Assembly (NCBI RefSeq): GCF_018100805.1 | Contig: NZ_JAGJEA010000004.1 | Location: 62,001-126,000 of the forward strand | DNA: 64,000 bases | Reading direction: 5' to 3' | Source of the DNA: Aquimarina sp. MMG016 | GTDB lineage: Bacteria; Bacteroidota; Bacteroidia; Flavobacteriales; Flavobacteriaceae | Shown here: positions 11,187-19,334 of the stretch, piece by piece | Numbering within the stretch: position 1 is the stretch's first letter | Layout of the letters: the number at the start of each line of letters is the position of its first letter | Program-made: the position numbers and the translations under genes | The notes under the pieces: generated by a model | The model's database searches: none | Seen by the model: only the letters and a program-made list of their open reading frames with translations | Told to the model about the DNA's origin: nothing

Positions 11187-11939
11187 TTGATATTTAGACC
11201 ATTGAAATACGAAAAATACGCTCAAAAAGCAATCGACAAACTTCAAGAAAGCCAACCTAAATTCAGAGAAAAATTTGATACGGATAATTTTGAAAATTGG
11301 TTTTATAATCAGTCTAGCGAAACATTAAGATTGTATAGTGAAGACAAAGAAATTTATTTCAAATATATTCCTGTTGGAACATTCTCGCTGAATACAAATA
11401 GTTGGATGTGGTCTTGGGCAAATGAAGATTCTGTTGAACCGAGAAAATTCAGAACCTTAAAAATTAAAGAATTCGGAGAAAAGAAAAACTATGAAAACCT
11501 GACAAAAGCTCACTTTGACGGAGACAAATATACTGGTTGGGAATTGACTTCTATTGCATTTGACATAATTGGAGGAATTGGAACTTATCGAGTCATTTCA
11601 GAACATTTAGAAAAGTACTTTCTTCTAACTGAACAAATAACGAAAGAAGAAGTCGAAAAAATTGAGAGTGAATTAATTGAATGTAGCGTTCACGGAAAAA
11701 TAAGAAAAGCATTTATTTGCCAACATTTGAATACTGTACAAAAAACTGGATTTGAAGAGGCTTTTGAGACTTATCGTGGAATGGAATTAGACGAAGAAGA
11801 TGATTTCCAAGCTTGGTGTTCTGAATGCGAAAAAGAGCGACTTAAAACAGATGGTTGGAATGACGAATCAATGGAGTTCGCTGAAATAAAATTAGTGTGT
11901 GAAAGATGCTATTTTGAAATTAAGGAAATAAACGAATGA
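11187..11939 (+). CDS. Cassette protein, probable DUF6882 domain plus Cys-rich C-terminus
   Basis: This 250-residue soluble protein starts at a TTG 31 bp after the R' box of the preceding site; no in-frame ATG lies upstream. The first ~145 residues contain YIPVGTFSLNTNSWMWSWAN, which recalls the DUF6882 family of unknown function. The C-terminal ~95 residues carry CSVHG, ICQHLN, WCSEC and CERC, suggesting a zinc-binding domain. It is the only gene of its cassette. Its function is not known. Confidence 0.75.
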   Translation: MIFRPLKYEKYAQKAIDKLQESQPKFREKFDTDNFENWFYNQSSETLRLYSEDKEIYFKYIPVGTFSLNTNSWMWSWANEDSVEPRKFRTLKIKEFGEKKNYENLTKAHFDGDKYTGWELTSIAFDIIGGIGTYRVISEHLEKYFLLTEQITKEEVEKIESELIECSVHGKIRKAFICQHLNTVQKTGFEEAFETYRGMELDEEDDFQAWCSECEKERLKTDGWNDESMEFAEIKLVCERCYFEIKEINE

Positions 11940-11950
11940 ACAAAGCACTA

Positions 11951-12090
11951 AAGCACAACAACGTGTATAATTCATTGCTAGTCCTAGCCTACTTGGAAAT
12001 TCCTTCGGAATTTCCTCTGGTTCGTTTTAGTTTACTAATTTAGTTGCTGAAACACGCAACGAAATCATACACAAACACGTTGTAGGCAAT
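11951..12090 (+). repeat. attC-like site 2
   Basis: R'' is AAGCACAAC (11951-11959), complementary to the R' that begins this cassette. R' is GTTGTAG (12079-12085). The arms ACGTGTATAATTCATTGC and GCAACGAAATCATACAC pair with small bulges. The centre contains a perfect 9-bp hairpin GGAAATTCC-TTC-GGAATTTCC. Confidence 0.8.
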
Positions 12091-12106
12091 TTAAGAAACT
12101 CACCGA

Positions 12107-13279
12107 ATGTTTGACAGAATCTGCATAAAAGACAAAAAAAATGATATCGGATTTATAATCGATACTATACTATTTTATGGAAAAGTTATTGTTATTGCCC
12201 ATAGAGAAGAACTTAAATTAATGTTTACCACATTAGGTGAAAACTTAATAAAAGAATTCATTAATTCTGGGAGATTGGAGATTCGTTTTAAAGAAAATCA
12301 TTTAGGTTCTATGATTTTTCCTGGTGGAAAATATAATATTGATACCTTTTCTTCTCAAAATGAAAAATTAGATTCTATTCTGTATCAAATAAATAGGGAA
12401 CAAGTAAAAGACAGCAAAAAGAACTTAAAATTTTCATCAGAGTTTTCTGAACTAATCCAACCGTACAAATATGGAAAGGAAGTACGGGAAAATATAATCG
12501 CTGATTTTAATAATGCAGAACTTATTTCTAAGACATTACCAATTTATTTTAATTCGATAGTACCAAATTTTGAACTACCCGAAAAAATAGAAATTGAAAT
12601 CATTAAAGATGGAAATTTTGGACCTTTTGATGCATATTCATTAGAAACAAACATTGACCTTGAAGCACTTAATAAAGTTCACAAAAAGAGTAATCCTGAT
12701 GTCGAATACGAAATTGACTATAGTGGTTTCTTTTTATCAATGTCAGAATCCAAAGGAGACATACAAATAGCTTCTGATTTAAATAGTGAAATGGTCACAT
12801 CCGAACTTTATTCAAAGTTTATAGAAGCTGAACTGAGAGATATAATAACAAAAAGAGCTAAATCTGAAACTGAATTAAACCTATTTAAAGAATATTCATT
12901 AGCAAACTGCACATCATTAGGAAGTGCATTTGTCAATGGAATTTTGACTGAAAAAGAACTTCTGAAAATATTTGATAAATCGGATAAATTTAGAGAATGG
13001 TTGAGTAAAATTCCAGAAGACGGAAATTTATTAGGAGAATATCACAAAGCAGTTATTTCTAAAGACCTTTCAGATAAGTTACCTACAAAAACTGCAAGAT
13101 TTGTAATATTTGAGGGAATTGGAATTACTTTGGACTTACTTGGTGCTGGTGGAATTGGAACCGCAGTTGCGACAGGTTTAGCTTTAGGAGATGCGTTTTT
13201 ATTAGATAGAATTATTAATAGAAAATGGAAACCAAATCAATTTATTGATAACACTTTAAAACCAAAAATTAAGGTATAA
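12107..13279 (+). CDS. Cassette protein of unknown function, first gene of a two-gene unit
   Basis: This 390-residue protein has no signal peptide and no domain that I recognise. It is rich in Lys, Glu, Asn and Ile. The C-terminal third has a hydrophobic Gly-rich stretch (GIGITLDLLGAGGIGTAVA, around residue 345), which could be a membrane-active or buried helix pair, followed by a basic tail. It starts 27 bp after the cassette start box. It is followed after 6 bp by the DUF4145 gene, so both move as one cassette. Two-gene cassettes of this sort often encode defence or toxin-antitoxin functions; that is only an inference here. Confidence 0.75.
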   Translation: MFDRICIKDKKNDIGFIIDTILFYGKVIVIAHREELKLMFTTLGENLIKEFINSGRLEIRFKENHLGSMIFPGGKYNIDTFSSQNEKLDSILYQINREQVKDSKKNLKFSSEFSELIQPYKYGKEVRENIIADFNNAELISKTLPIYFNSIVPNFELPEKIEIEIIKDGNFGPFDAYSLETNIDLEALNKVHKKSNPDVEYEIDYSGFFLSMSESKGDIQIASDLNSEMVTSELYSKFIEAELRDIITKRAKSETELNLFKEYSLANCTSLGSAFVNGILTEKELLKIFDKSDKFREWLSKIPEDGNLLGEYHKAVISKDLSDKLPTKTARFVIFEGIGITLDLLGAGGIGTAVATGLALGDAFLLDRIINRKWKPNQFIDNTLKPKIKV

Positions 13280-13285
13280 AAAACT

Positions 13286-13948
13286 ATGGGAGTAATTCAA
13301 GCTACAAAATTTACAGGAGGTACAACGCAAATTGGATATGATACTGAACCAAATGAATGTCCATTTTGTCATAAAAAAATTACACCTCGAATCTATCAGG
13401 CTTATGTTAAAGATGATATTTTAGAAATCATTTTTCGTTGTCCTGATTCTGATTGTGGGAGAACATTCATTGGGATTTATAAAAATGAGTTAGTTAGTGG
13501 AAATACTTGGCAGTTTAAATTAAAATCAACCTCTGTTGGTACATTCGTCGAAGCAAATTTTTCCGAAAACATAAAAGAACTATCATCCAATTTTGTAGAA
13601 ATCTTTAATCAAGCATCTAAAGCAGAATCTTTAAACCTTCACCATATTGCTGGTATTGGCTTTCGGAAAGCTCTTGAATTTTTAATCAAAGATTATTTGA
13701 TAAAAAAGAACCCTGAAAATGAGGAAAATATAAAATCCAAATTTTTAGGTAAATGTATTAAAGATGATATTGACAATGTAAATGTCAAAGAAATGGCTCA
13801 AAGAGCTACTTGGTTAGGAAATGACGAAGCTCATTACGTTAGAAAATGGGAGACCAAGGATATTGAAGATTTGAAATTACTAATTAAAGTCACTCTTCAT
13901 TGGATAGAAATGGAACTTCTGACTGAACAGTATAGAAACGAAATGTAA
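13286..13948 (+). CDS. DUF4145 domain protein with zinc ribbon
   Basis: This 220-residue protein has an N-terminal zinc ribbon (ECPFCH at ~28-33 and CPDSDCGRTF at ~64-73). The C-terminal DUF4145-type helical domain shows IAGIGFRKALEFLIKDYL and TWLGNDEAHYVRKW. DUF4145 proteins often occur with restriction endonucleases and other defence genes, and their biochemical role is unclear. The 6-bp spacing from the upstream gene and the shared cassette argue that the two products act together. Confidence 0.85.
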   Translation: MGVIQATKFTGGTTQIGYDTEPNECPFCHKKITPRIYQAYVKDDILEIIFRCPDSDCGRTFIGIYKNELVSGNTWQFKLKSTSVGTFVEANFSENIKELSSNFVEIFNQASKAESLNLHHIAGIGFRKALEFLIKDYLIKKNPENEENIKSKFLGKCIKDDIDNVNVKEMAQRATWLGNDEAHYVRKWETKDIEDLKLLIKVTLHWIEMELLTEQYRNEM

Positions 13949-13955
13949 TAAAAAC

Positions 13956-14093
13956 TGCCTACAACAATGGCTATAAGTAATTGCTATAGTTGGTTAAGAC
14001 AAGGAACTTTTCTTACTTTTATCCTATTCAATCCTAACTGAATAAAATCGAAAAACAAAACGCAACTACTCATAGCCGAGACCGTTAGGCACA
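13956..14093 (+). repeat. attC-like site 3
   Basis: R'' is TGCCTACAAC (13956-13965), an exact complement of the preceding R' region GTTGTAGGCA. R' is GTTAGGC (14084-14090). The arms GGCTATAAGTAATTGC and GCAACTACTCATAGCC pair with two mismatches. The outer parts are very similar to site 6, while the centre differs. Confidence 0.88.
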
Positions 14094-14148
14094 ATATGGG
14101 AATAGCTCATTTAAATAATATTCCAATACCCTTTATTAAAATAAAAAT

Positions 14149-14685
14149 ATGGATTTGATAAAAAAGCTACATAATATAATTGAAGAGGGAGATTTATGGG
14201 ATGGAGAAATTCTATTAAAAAGAAATCAATTTTTAAAAGTTGCCAAATCAATTGACACCAATTTATATTACGTTATTTCAGGTAGCATCAAAATATCTGT
14301 TATAAGCGAAAATAACGAACATATTATTCGTTTTGGATACAAAAATAATTTCACAGCCTCGTTAGATAGTTTTATATCCGAAAAGCCTTCCGACTTTTGT
14401 ATTCAAGCTATAAAAGAAACAAAATTAAAATTCATAACTAAAAAAACTCATACCAAATTAATCAACCACAATACTGATAATCAACTATTATGGACCAGTA
14501 TTTTAGAGCAAATGGTTGTACAGCAATTAGAAAGAGAAAGAGACTTATTGATGTTTACACCAAAAGAAAGATTTGAAAAAGTATTCCAAAGAAGCCCTCA
14601 TTTATTTCAAGAAATTCCTAAAAAGCATATTGCTTCTTATTTGAGAATGACGCCAGAGACATTATCTAGACTTGAAAAGTCTTGA
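14149..14685 (+). CDS. Crp/Fnr-type transcriptional regulator
   Basis: This 178-residue protein has an N-terminal cyclic-nucleotide-binding-type beta-roll (YYVISGSIKISVISENNEHI). A dimerisation helix follows (EQMVVQQLERERDLLMFTPKERFEKV), then a short helix-turn-helix tail (IPKKHIASYLRMTPETLSRL). It belongs to the Bacteroidota Crp/Fnr subgroup that usually sits beside its target. The phosphate-binding Arg of true cAMP receptors is not evident, so the effector is unknown. It precedes the monooxygenase by 66 bp in the same cassette and probably regulates it. Confidence 0.85.
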   Translation: MDLIKKLHNIIEEGDLWDGEILLKRNQFLKVAKSIDTNLYYVISGSIKISVISENNEHIIRFGYKNNFTASLDSFISEKPSDFCIQAIKETKLKFITKKTHTKLINHNTDNQLLWTSILEQMVVQQLERERDLLMFTPKERFEKVFQRSPHLFQEIPKKHIASYLRMTPETLSRLEKS

Positions 14686-14751
14686 TTTGAATCAATGTTT
14701 CATAAACGCAATCTATATATTTTTGTTTGTATTCAATAACAGCATTAAAAA

Positions 14752-15834
14752 ATGAATAAAAACAAAGAAATATTAATAATTGGAGCTGGTCCTTCTGGAC
14801 TTTCATTAGCAATCTTTTTAAATGAACTAGGATATAATCCAAGGGTTATAGACAAAAAAGAGAAAATTAGTGCGTATTCAAAAGCACTAGGAGTAAATCC
14901 AAGAACGTTAGAGCTCCTCGAATCATCTGGAATTACAAGTAAATTTCTAGATAATGGATATAAAATGCACGCAATAAACATTTGGAAAGGTGATAAGCAT
15001 ATCATAAAAAATGATTTTAGAAAAGTTAATCACAAATATCCATTTATGCTTATTCAACCACAGAAAGATTCAGAAGAAATTCTTTTAGAAGAAGCATTAA
15101 AAAGAAACATTAATGTAGAATATAATACCGAGTTCAAATCAATAAAAAAAGATAATAACCAGCATAGCGCTATCATAAATTCAAATTCTACAGAGTATGA
15201 AATAGCATATGATTATTTAATAGGTGCAGATGGTGGTCAAAGTAATGTTAGAAAATTATCTGGAGTTCGCTATGATGGTCTTAGATATGATGAAGAATGG
15301 GAGCTATATGATGTAGAAATAGATATGGATATAGATGGAAACGAAGGACACGTTCGTTTTTTCCCTGAAGGAAGTGTTTTAATGATTAGGCTTTATGATA
15401 ATGTGTGGAGAGTAGCCGGTAGAATGAATTCCATTTTAAATTATATGCCTAAAAATTCAAAAATTGGGAACATACTATGGGAATCTAAATTTAGAATTCA
15501 TCATAAAATTGCTCAAAAGTTGACTTGGGATAATATTGGAATTATTGGTGATGCAGCTCACTTGCATTCTCCAGTAGGTGCTAGGGGAATGAATTTAGGG
15601 ATTGAAGATGCTTATGTTCTTTCAGAATTAATACACAATAATCGATTTAAAGAATTTGATGCAGTTAGAAGACCCTATATAGAGAAAACAGTGAGTGGTA
15701 TTAACAGTCTAACAATGGTATTGGCTGGTGATAATCAAAGATCGAGACTTTTACGAAAAAATATACAAGTCTTAAAAATAGTAGCTCCTTTTGTAATGCC
15801 TAAAGCAAAGAAATTTGTCCTGGGAATTAATTGA
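14752..15834 (+). CDS. FAD-dependent monooxygenase (aromatic hydroxylase type)
   Basis: This 360-residue flavoprotein has the Rossmann FAD motif near its start (IIGAGPSGLSLAIFLNELG). It also carries the DG-type motif (YLIGADGGQSNVRKLSG) and the GD motif (GIIGDAAHLHSPVGARGMN). These place it in the PheA/TfdB-like group-A monooxygenases, which use NAD(P)H and O2 to hydroxylate aromatic or polyketide-like substrates. It is shorter than many relatives of ~500 residues because the C-terminal thioredoxin-like domain is missing. The adjacent Crp-like regulator in the same cassette suggests inducible detoxification or catabolism; the substrate is unknown. Confidence 0.88.
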   Translation: MNKNKEILIIGAGPSGLSLAIFLNELGYNPRVIDKKEKISAYSKALGVNPRTLELLESSGITSKFLDNGYKMHAINIWKGDKHIIKNDFRKVNHKYPFMLIQPQKDSEEILLEEALKRNINVEYNTEFKSIKKDNNQHSAIINSNSTEYEIAYDYLIGADGGQSNVRKLSGVRYDGLRYDEEWELYDVEIDMDIDGNEGHVRFFPEGSVLMIRLYDNVWRVAGRMNSILNYMPKNSKIGNILWESKFRIHHKIAQKLTWDNIGIIGDAAHLHSPVGARGMNLGIEDAYVLSELIHNNRFKEFDAVRRPYIEKTVSGINSLTMVLAGDNQRSRLLRKNIQVLKIVAPFVMPKAKKFVLGIN

Positions 15835-15886
15835 TTAGAATCGCTTTAAAGAACTAACATTAACAGTTTTTATAGAAAGAAAATAC

Positions 15887-16025
15887 TGTGCCTAACAACG
15901 CATAACACAAATTGCTTAATTTAGGTTTCCTCGGAAATAAATAATGGAGCGGAAAATCCAGTTAGATTTAATTAACTTAGTCGAACCTTGGCGCAAAGTG
16001 CGTTATGCGAGACCGTTGGCGGTAA
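15887..16025 (+). repeat. attC-like site 4
   Basis: R'' is TGTGCCTAAC (15887-15896), the exact complement of the preceding R' region. R' is GTTGGCG (16015-16021). The arms CGCATAACACAAATTGC and GCGCAAAGTGCGTTATGCG (15991-16009) pair well. It also fills the gap between the monooxygenase and the next gene. Confidence 0.88.
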
Positions 16026-16034
16026 TTTGAGCAA

Positions 16035-16406
16035 ATGAAAAAAGAACAATGTCCAATATGCTATTCAAATCTTGAGGTAAAGGAATTTGCCCCTTGTGAT
16101 GATTGTGGAGGGTTAGAAGAGGAAATTAATCACTTCAAAGACGGAATACATAAATATACTGTTTATGAGATTTATGATGGACTCGAATTGCAATTATGCA
16201 ATTTTTGTGATGTTGATTTCGGTTCATATAAATCAGAATATTTAGGCTTATTAGGTAATAGAAGAATCGGATATGAAAATTTTAAATTTATATCATCTGT
16301 AGAGAATCCATCTATTCAAAAAACAAAATACTGCCCTGAGTGTAATAAAAGTATAAAGTTTCTAACTTTTTTAAGAGACTTGAGGGCTAAAGAAAAAAGA
16401 GGTTGA
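16035..16406 (+). CDS. Small cassette protein with four Cys pairs
   Basis: This 123-residue cytosolic protein has CPIC, CDDC, CNFC and CPEC pairs at about residues 6, 19, 55 and 101, consistent with two zinc sites. No named family is recognised. It starts 19 bp after the R' box. Its stop codon overlaps the likely TTG start of the next gene (TTGA, 16403-16406), suggesting translational coupling. Confidence 0.7.
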   Translation: MKKEQCPICYSNLEVKEFAPCDDCGGLEEEINHFKDGIHKYTVYEIYDGLELQLCNFCDVDFGSYKSEYLGLLGNRRIGYENFKFISSVENPSIQKTKYCPECNKSIKFLTFLRDLRAKEKRG

Positions 16407-16834
16407 GAAAAAGCGACAAATCCAAACATAATATTTCAATTGCTTCTATTAAACGAAGTACTATAAAACCATATAATGATTTTAAATGGACAAAATTCTA
16501 TGAAACGAATTCTGACTTTCCATATTCTGGACTAAATCTTAACTTGACAGAAAATGAAATGATTATCTGTTCGACCGTTATTGATTCTGAAAACTATAGC
16601 ATTTTGACTTCTCAAAAATTGATAACGAACGAGAATGGAATTGAAAGTAGTGGAAATTTGGTTAATGCGAAAGACAAAGGTTACGGAGATTTTAAAGGAT
16701 ATAAGGATGATTCTTTAACACTTGGACTTGTGGAACTTGAAAACGGAACTGAATTAAAATATTTCATCGAAACTGGAAAAGCATCGATGATTATGATAAA
16801 CGGAGTACGGACGCTAATCAGAATGGAGAAATAA
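16403..16834 (+). CDS. Small cassette protein, unknown
   Basis: This 143-residue protein has no signal peptide or recognised domain. It is beta-rich, with a conserved-looking core (LNLTENEMIICSTVIDSENY and KYFIETGKASMIMINGV). I have the impression that similar proteins are common in flavobacterial accessory DNA. The start is a TTG overlapping the upstream stop codon by four bases; no better in-frame ATG is seen near the N-terminus. Confidence 0.65.
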   Translation: MRKSDKSKHNISIASIKRSTIKPYNDFKWTKFYETNSDFPYSGLNLNLTENEMIICSTVIDSENYSILTSQKLITNENGIESSGNLVNAKDKGYGDFKGYKDDSLTLGLVELENGTELKYFIETGKASMIMINGVRTLIRMEK

Positions 16835-16845
16835 GAATAAAAAAC

Positions 16846-17015
16846 TACCGCCAACACGATATATGTGATCATAGCAGATAAGTGATCCATCGAATGGTTC
16901 TTGTATTTTTGGTATGGCGCAATGCTTGCTGAAAGTAAAAGTTAGCAACCAATGCGCAGAAAAATCGAAAAGCTGGGTAACATTTTACCCTGCTACGACA
17001 CATATATTAAACGAA
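16846..17015 (+). repeat. attC-like site 5, right box degenerate
   Basis: R'' is TACCGCCAAC (16846-16855), the exact complement of the preceding R' region. The arms ATATATGTGATCATAGCAG and CTGCTACGACACATATAT (16990-17007) pair with one bulge. No GTTRRRY box follows the right arm; the sequence reads TAAACGAACAT. The next cassette's R'' predicts GTTGGCAAACG here, so the GTTGGC core appears lost. The peptidase cassette may thus be fused to its neighbour. Confidence 0.72.
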
Positions 17016-17045
17016 CATATAGCGAACGAATCAGAAATTGAAACT

Positions 17046-18569
17046 ATGAAAGTAAAACTAAATATTCTAATTGTTCTGTTTCTTGTAAATACTCATATAC
17101 GAGGACAATCAGAAACGAATTCAATTTTTGATAAAACGTTTACTTCAGAAGAAGTATCAAAAGATGTCGAAGTATTGCGAACTGGTTTAGAAAAATTACA
17201 TCCGAGTTTATTTCAATATATATCCAAAGATGAGTTTAATAAATCCATTAATGAGATAAAAAGTGAAAGTAATGACGTAACAAGTTATGGCGAATTATAC
17301 AGAAAAATAAGTTCTGTCATTTCTCAAATAAAGTGTCAGCATACATTAGCAGTTCCAGAATCAGGAAGTTTAAATGAGGTTACAAGTAAAGGTAAGTTTT
17401 TTCCTTTATGGTTAAGGTGGGAATTTGAACCAGTAAATGCTTATGTAGGTTCTGATTTGTCCTTTGACGCCAAACTGCCACCAGGAACTAAAATAATTAG
17501 TATTAATCACCAAAGTATTGAGGATATATATCAAACTCTTATTTCACACTTTTCTTCTGATGGAAACATTTTGACAAATAAGCATAGTAGATTAGAAGTA
17601 GGTATAGATTTTCAGTTTTGGTATCACTTACTAATTGATAGACCAGAAACTTTTATAGTTGAACTGGAAAGTACTGATGGGAAAATATTTAAAAAAAATC
17701 TAAAAGCAGTAACTTTCAAAGAGTGGAATAAAAATCATAAAAAATATAGAAAGTCAAAGAATTCTCAAATCAAAAAATATATGGCTTACCACATAAAAGT
17801 GGAAGAACAGAATCGTAAAAAACCAGTTCGGTATGAAATATTATCAGATAATATAGGAATGCTAAAGGTTGGTGATTTTGGTTCTCGAGATTTTGAAGAA
17901 ATTATTTCAAATGCCTTCGAAGAATTTGACAAAGAAAAAATTGAAAACTTAATTATTGATGTAAGAGATAATGGAGGTGGTTCGGATATTCTTGGAAGAT
18001 ATTTGTTCAATCATTTTATAAATAGACCTACAGTTTATTTTGATTCACTATATACATCTTCAGGAATTTCAGATACTACTTTTATATTTAAGCACACAGA
18101 TAAGAATCTAGATTGGTATAAGTATAATCAAAAACTCGTATATAAGTTGCCAAATGGAAGATTTGCGACCAAGTCAGAAGTTAATAAAGGTTTATTAATT
18201 CAACAACCTAATGGTATAAAATTCAAAGGAAATACATATATTTTAATGAATGGAAGAAGTGCGTCCACGACTGCAGAATTCACATCAGCAATGCACATTA
18301 ATGGTTTGGCTACATTTATCGGAGAAGAATCTGGAGGAGATTACCACGGTGGAAATGGCGGAGACTTTGCTAATCTAAAACTGCCGAATTCCAAAATTGA
18401 GATAAATATACCTTTAGTAAATTATATAATGAATAGCACAGATTCAAAATACATAGGTAGGGGAACAATTCCTGATTATGAAATACGACCTACAATGCAA
18501 GACCATTTAGACTTGAAAGATGCGCAGTTGGAATTTGTTATGACATTAATAAAAAAAGGAAAAAAATAA
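17046..18569 (+). CDS. Secreted S41 family peptidase (C-terminal processing protease-like)
   Basis: ATG 17046 is preferred over the upstream frame start because it begins a signal peptide (MKVKLNILIVLFLVN) and because the upstream codons lie in the attC-like palindrome. The 507-residue product has an N-terminal helical domain and a tail-specific-protease domain with NLIIDVRDNGGGSD and the nucleophile region ILMNGRSASTTAEF. The ESGG and GRGTIPD segments that follow are usual in this family. No clear PDZ domain is seen. It would act outside the cytoplasm on unfolded proteins or peptides. It is the sole gene of its cassette. Confidence 0.88.
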   Translation: MKVKLNILIVLFLVNTHIRGQSETNSIFDKTFTSEEVSKDVEVLRTGLEKLHPSLFQYISKDEFNKSINEIKSESNDVTSYGELYRKISSVISQIKCQHTLAVPESGSLNEVTSKGKFFPLWLRWEFEPVNAYVGSDLSFDAKLPPGTKIISINHQSIEDIYQTLISHFSSDGNILTNKHSRLEVGIDFQFWYHLLIDRPETFIVELESTDGKIFKKNLKAVTFKEWNKNHKKYRKSKNSQIKKYMAYHIKVEEQNRKKPVRYEILSDNIGMLKVGDFGSRDFEEIISNAFEEFDKEKIENLIIDVRDNGGGSDILGRYLFNHFINRPTVYFDSLYTSSGISDTTFIFKHTDKNLDWYKYNQKLVYKLPNGRFATKSEVNKGLLIQQPNGIKFKGNTYILMNGRSASTTAEFTSAMHINGLATFIGEESGGDYHGGNGGDFANLKLPNSKIEINIPLVNYIMNSTDSKYIGRGTIPDYEIRPTMQDHLDLKDAQLEFVMTLIKKGKK

Positions 18570-18583
18570 CCGAATAAAATACG

Positions 18584-18718
18584 TTTGCCAACATTGGCTA
18601 TAAACAATTGCTATTACAGGCTTATCCTGAAAATTCTCGCGGATTTTCAGCTTGGTGTGTACTTGCAAAGTTAAGTGCTAACCCGCGCAACTACTCATAG
18701 CCGATACCGTTAGGTGTA
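18584..18718 (+). repeat. attC-like site 6
   Basis: R'' is TTTGCCAAC (18584-18592) and R' is GTTAGGT (18709-18715). The arms GGCTATAAACAATTGC and GCGCAACTACTCATAGCC (18685-18702) pair. Both arms closely resemble site 3. The centre contains a GAAAATTCTCGCGGATTTTC imperfect hairpin. Confidence 0.88.
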
Positions 18719-18765
18719 ATCTTAAATAAAATTCTCATTTCTAGTTAAGGTTCTTATATGAATTT

Positions 18766-19301
18766 ATGAAGCAACAGAAAAACCCATTTAATTTTGAAGA
18801 AACTTCATCTTCTTCCGATTATGGAAAAACATATGATTTTCCAAGTGAACTACAAGCTGCTATAGGTTTAATATCAATGAATTTTCAATCTTTAGAAGAT
18901 AGTATTACGGATACTATAATCGAAAAACTGAATGTTGACCGAGAAATTGGAGAAATAATTACTGCTGAGTTGTCTTTTAAAAATAAAGTAAACCTACTGG
19001 CTTCGCTATTACATAAAACAAAAGATAAGCATCATTTAGATGATGATCCAGATTTTGATCTAAATACATATCATAAAAAAATTATAGGAGCATTTTTTAA
19101 ATGTGAAGAATTGAGGAATCAGACATTACCTCTAGTATCGTTCTAAACTCTCAAATGACTAAACTTATTGGGAAAAAAATAACAGCGAAAGCAAAAAAAG
19201 GGTTATCCAAAACGGAGGTTGACATTGATATAAATTACTTTTTAAAAATTGCTGGTTACATAGATGATGTAATGTTTACTTTAATCACAAGTGGAGTATA
19301 A
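18766..19301 (+). pseudogene. Frameshifted helical cassette gene, HEPN-like
   Basis: The open frame stops at 19146 after RNQTLPLVSF. The downstream codons to 19301 (SSIVLNSQMTKLIGKK... ending ITSGV) continue naturally in the +2 frame. Restoring one base near 19129-19133 (for example TTACCTCT to TTACACTCT) would give RNQTLHSS and a ~178-residue helical protein. RNxxxH matches the Rx4H motif of HEPN ribonuclease domains, so the intact gene may have been a HEPN-type protein; this is conditional on the repair. The frame break could be a real inactivation or a sequencing error. It starts 57 bp after the cassette start box. Confidence 0.6.
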
Positions 19302-19307
19302 TAAAAA

Positions 19308-19316
19308 ACACCTAAT
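19308..19316 (+). repeat. Left half of a seventh attC-like site
   Basis: ACACCTAAT matches the complement of the preceding R' region (GTTAGGTGT) in 8 of 9 bases and lies just after the end of the frameshifted gene. No matching right arm or GTTRRRY box was found downstream. The array therefore probably ends here by truncation. Confidence 0.5.
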
Positions 19317-19334
19317 CTTTAACTTGTGTAAACC

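Larger units (their letters stand above)
10591..19316 (+). mobile_element. Integron-like gene-cassette array (seven putative cassettes)
   Basis: The array begins right after the recombinase. Same-strand genes alternate with long imperfect palindromes whose ends match integron R'' (RYYYAAC-like) and R' (GTTRRRY-like) boxes. For each cassette, the R'' at its 3' end complements the R' box that begins it. Examples are GTTGTAGGCA/TGCCTACAAC, GTTAGGCACA/TGTGCCTAAC and GTTGGCGGTA/TACCGCCAAC. This is the relationship expected for circularisable cassettes. Putative cassettes are 10632-11155, 11156-12079, 12080-14084, 14085-16015, 16016 to about 17008, about 17009-18709, and 18710 onward. The last has only a left half-site (19308-19316), so the right boundary is uncertain. 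Confidence 0.82.

Noticed and set aside
16914..17045. 44-codon upstream extension of the S41 peptidase
   Set aside because: It lies within the attC-like palindrome and would bury the signal peptide; ATG 17046 is the better start.
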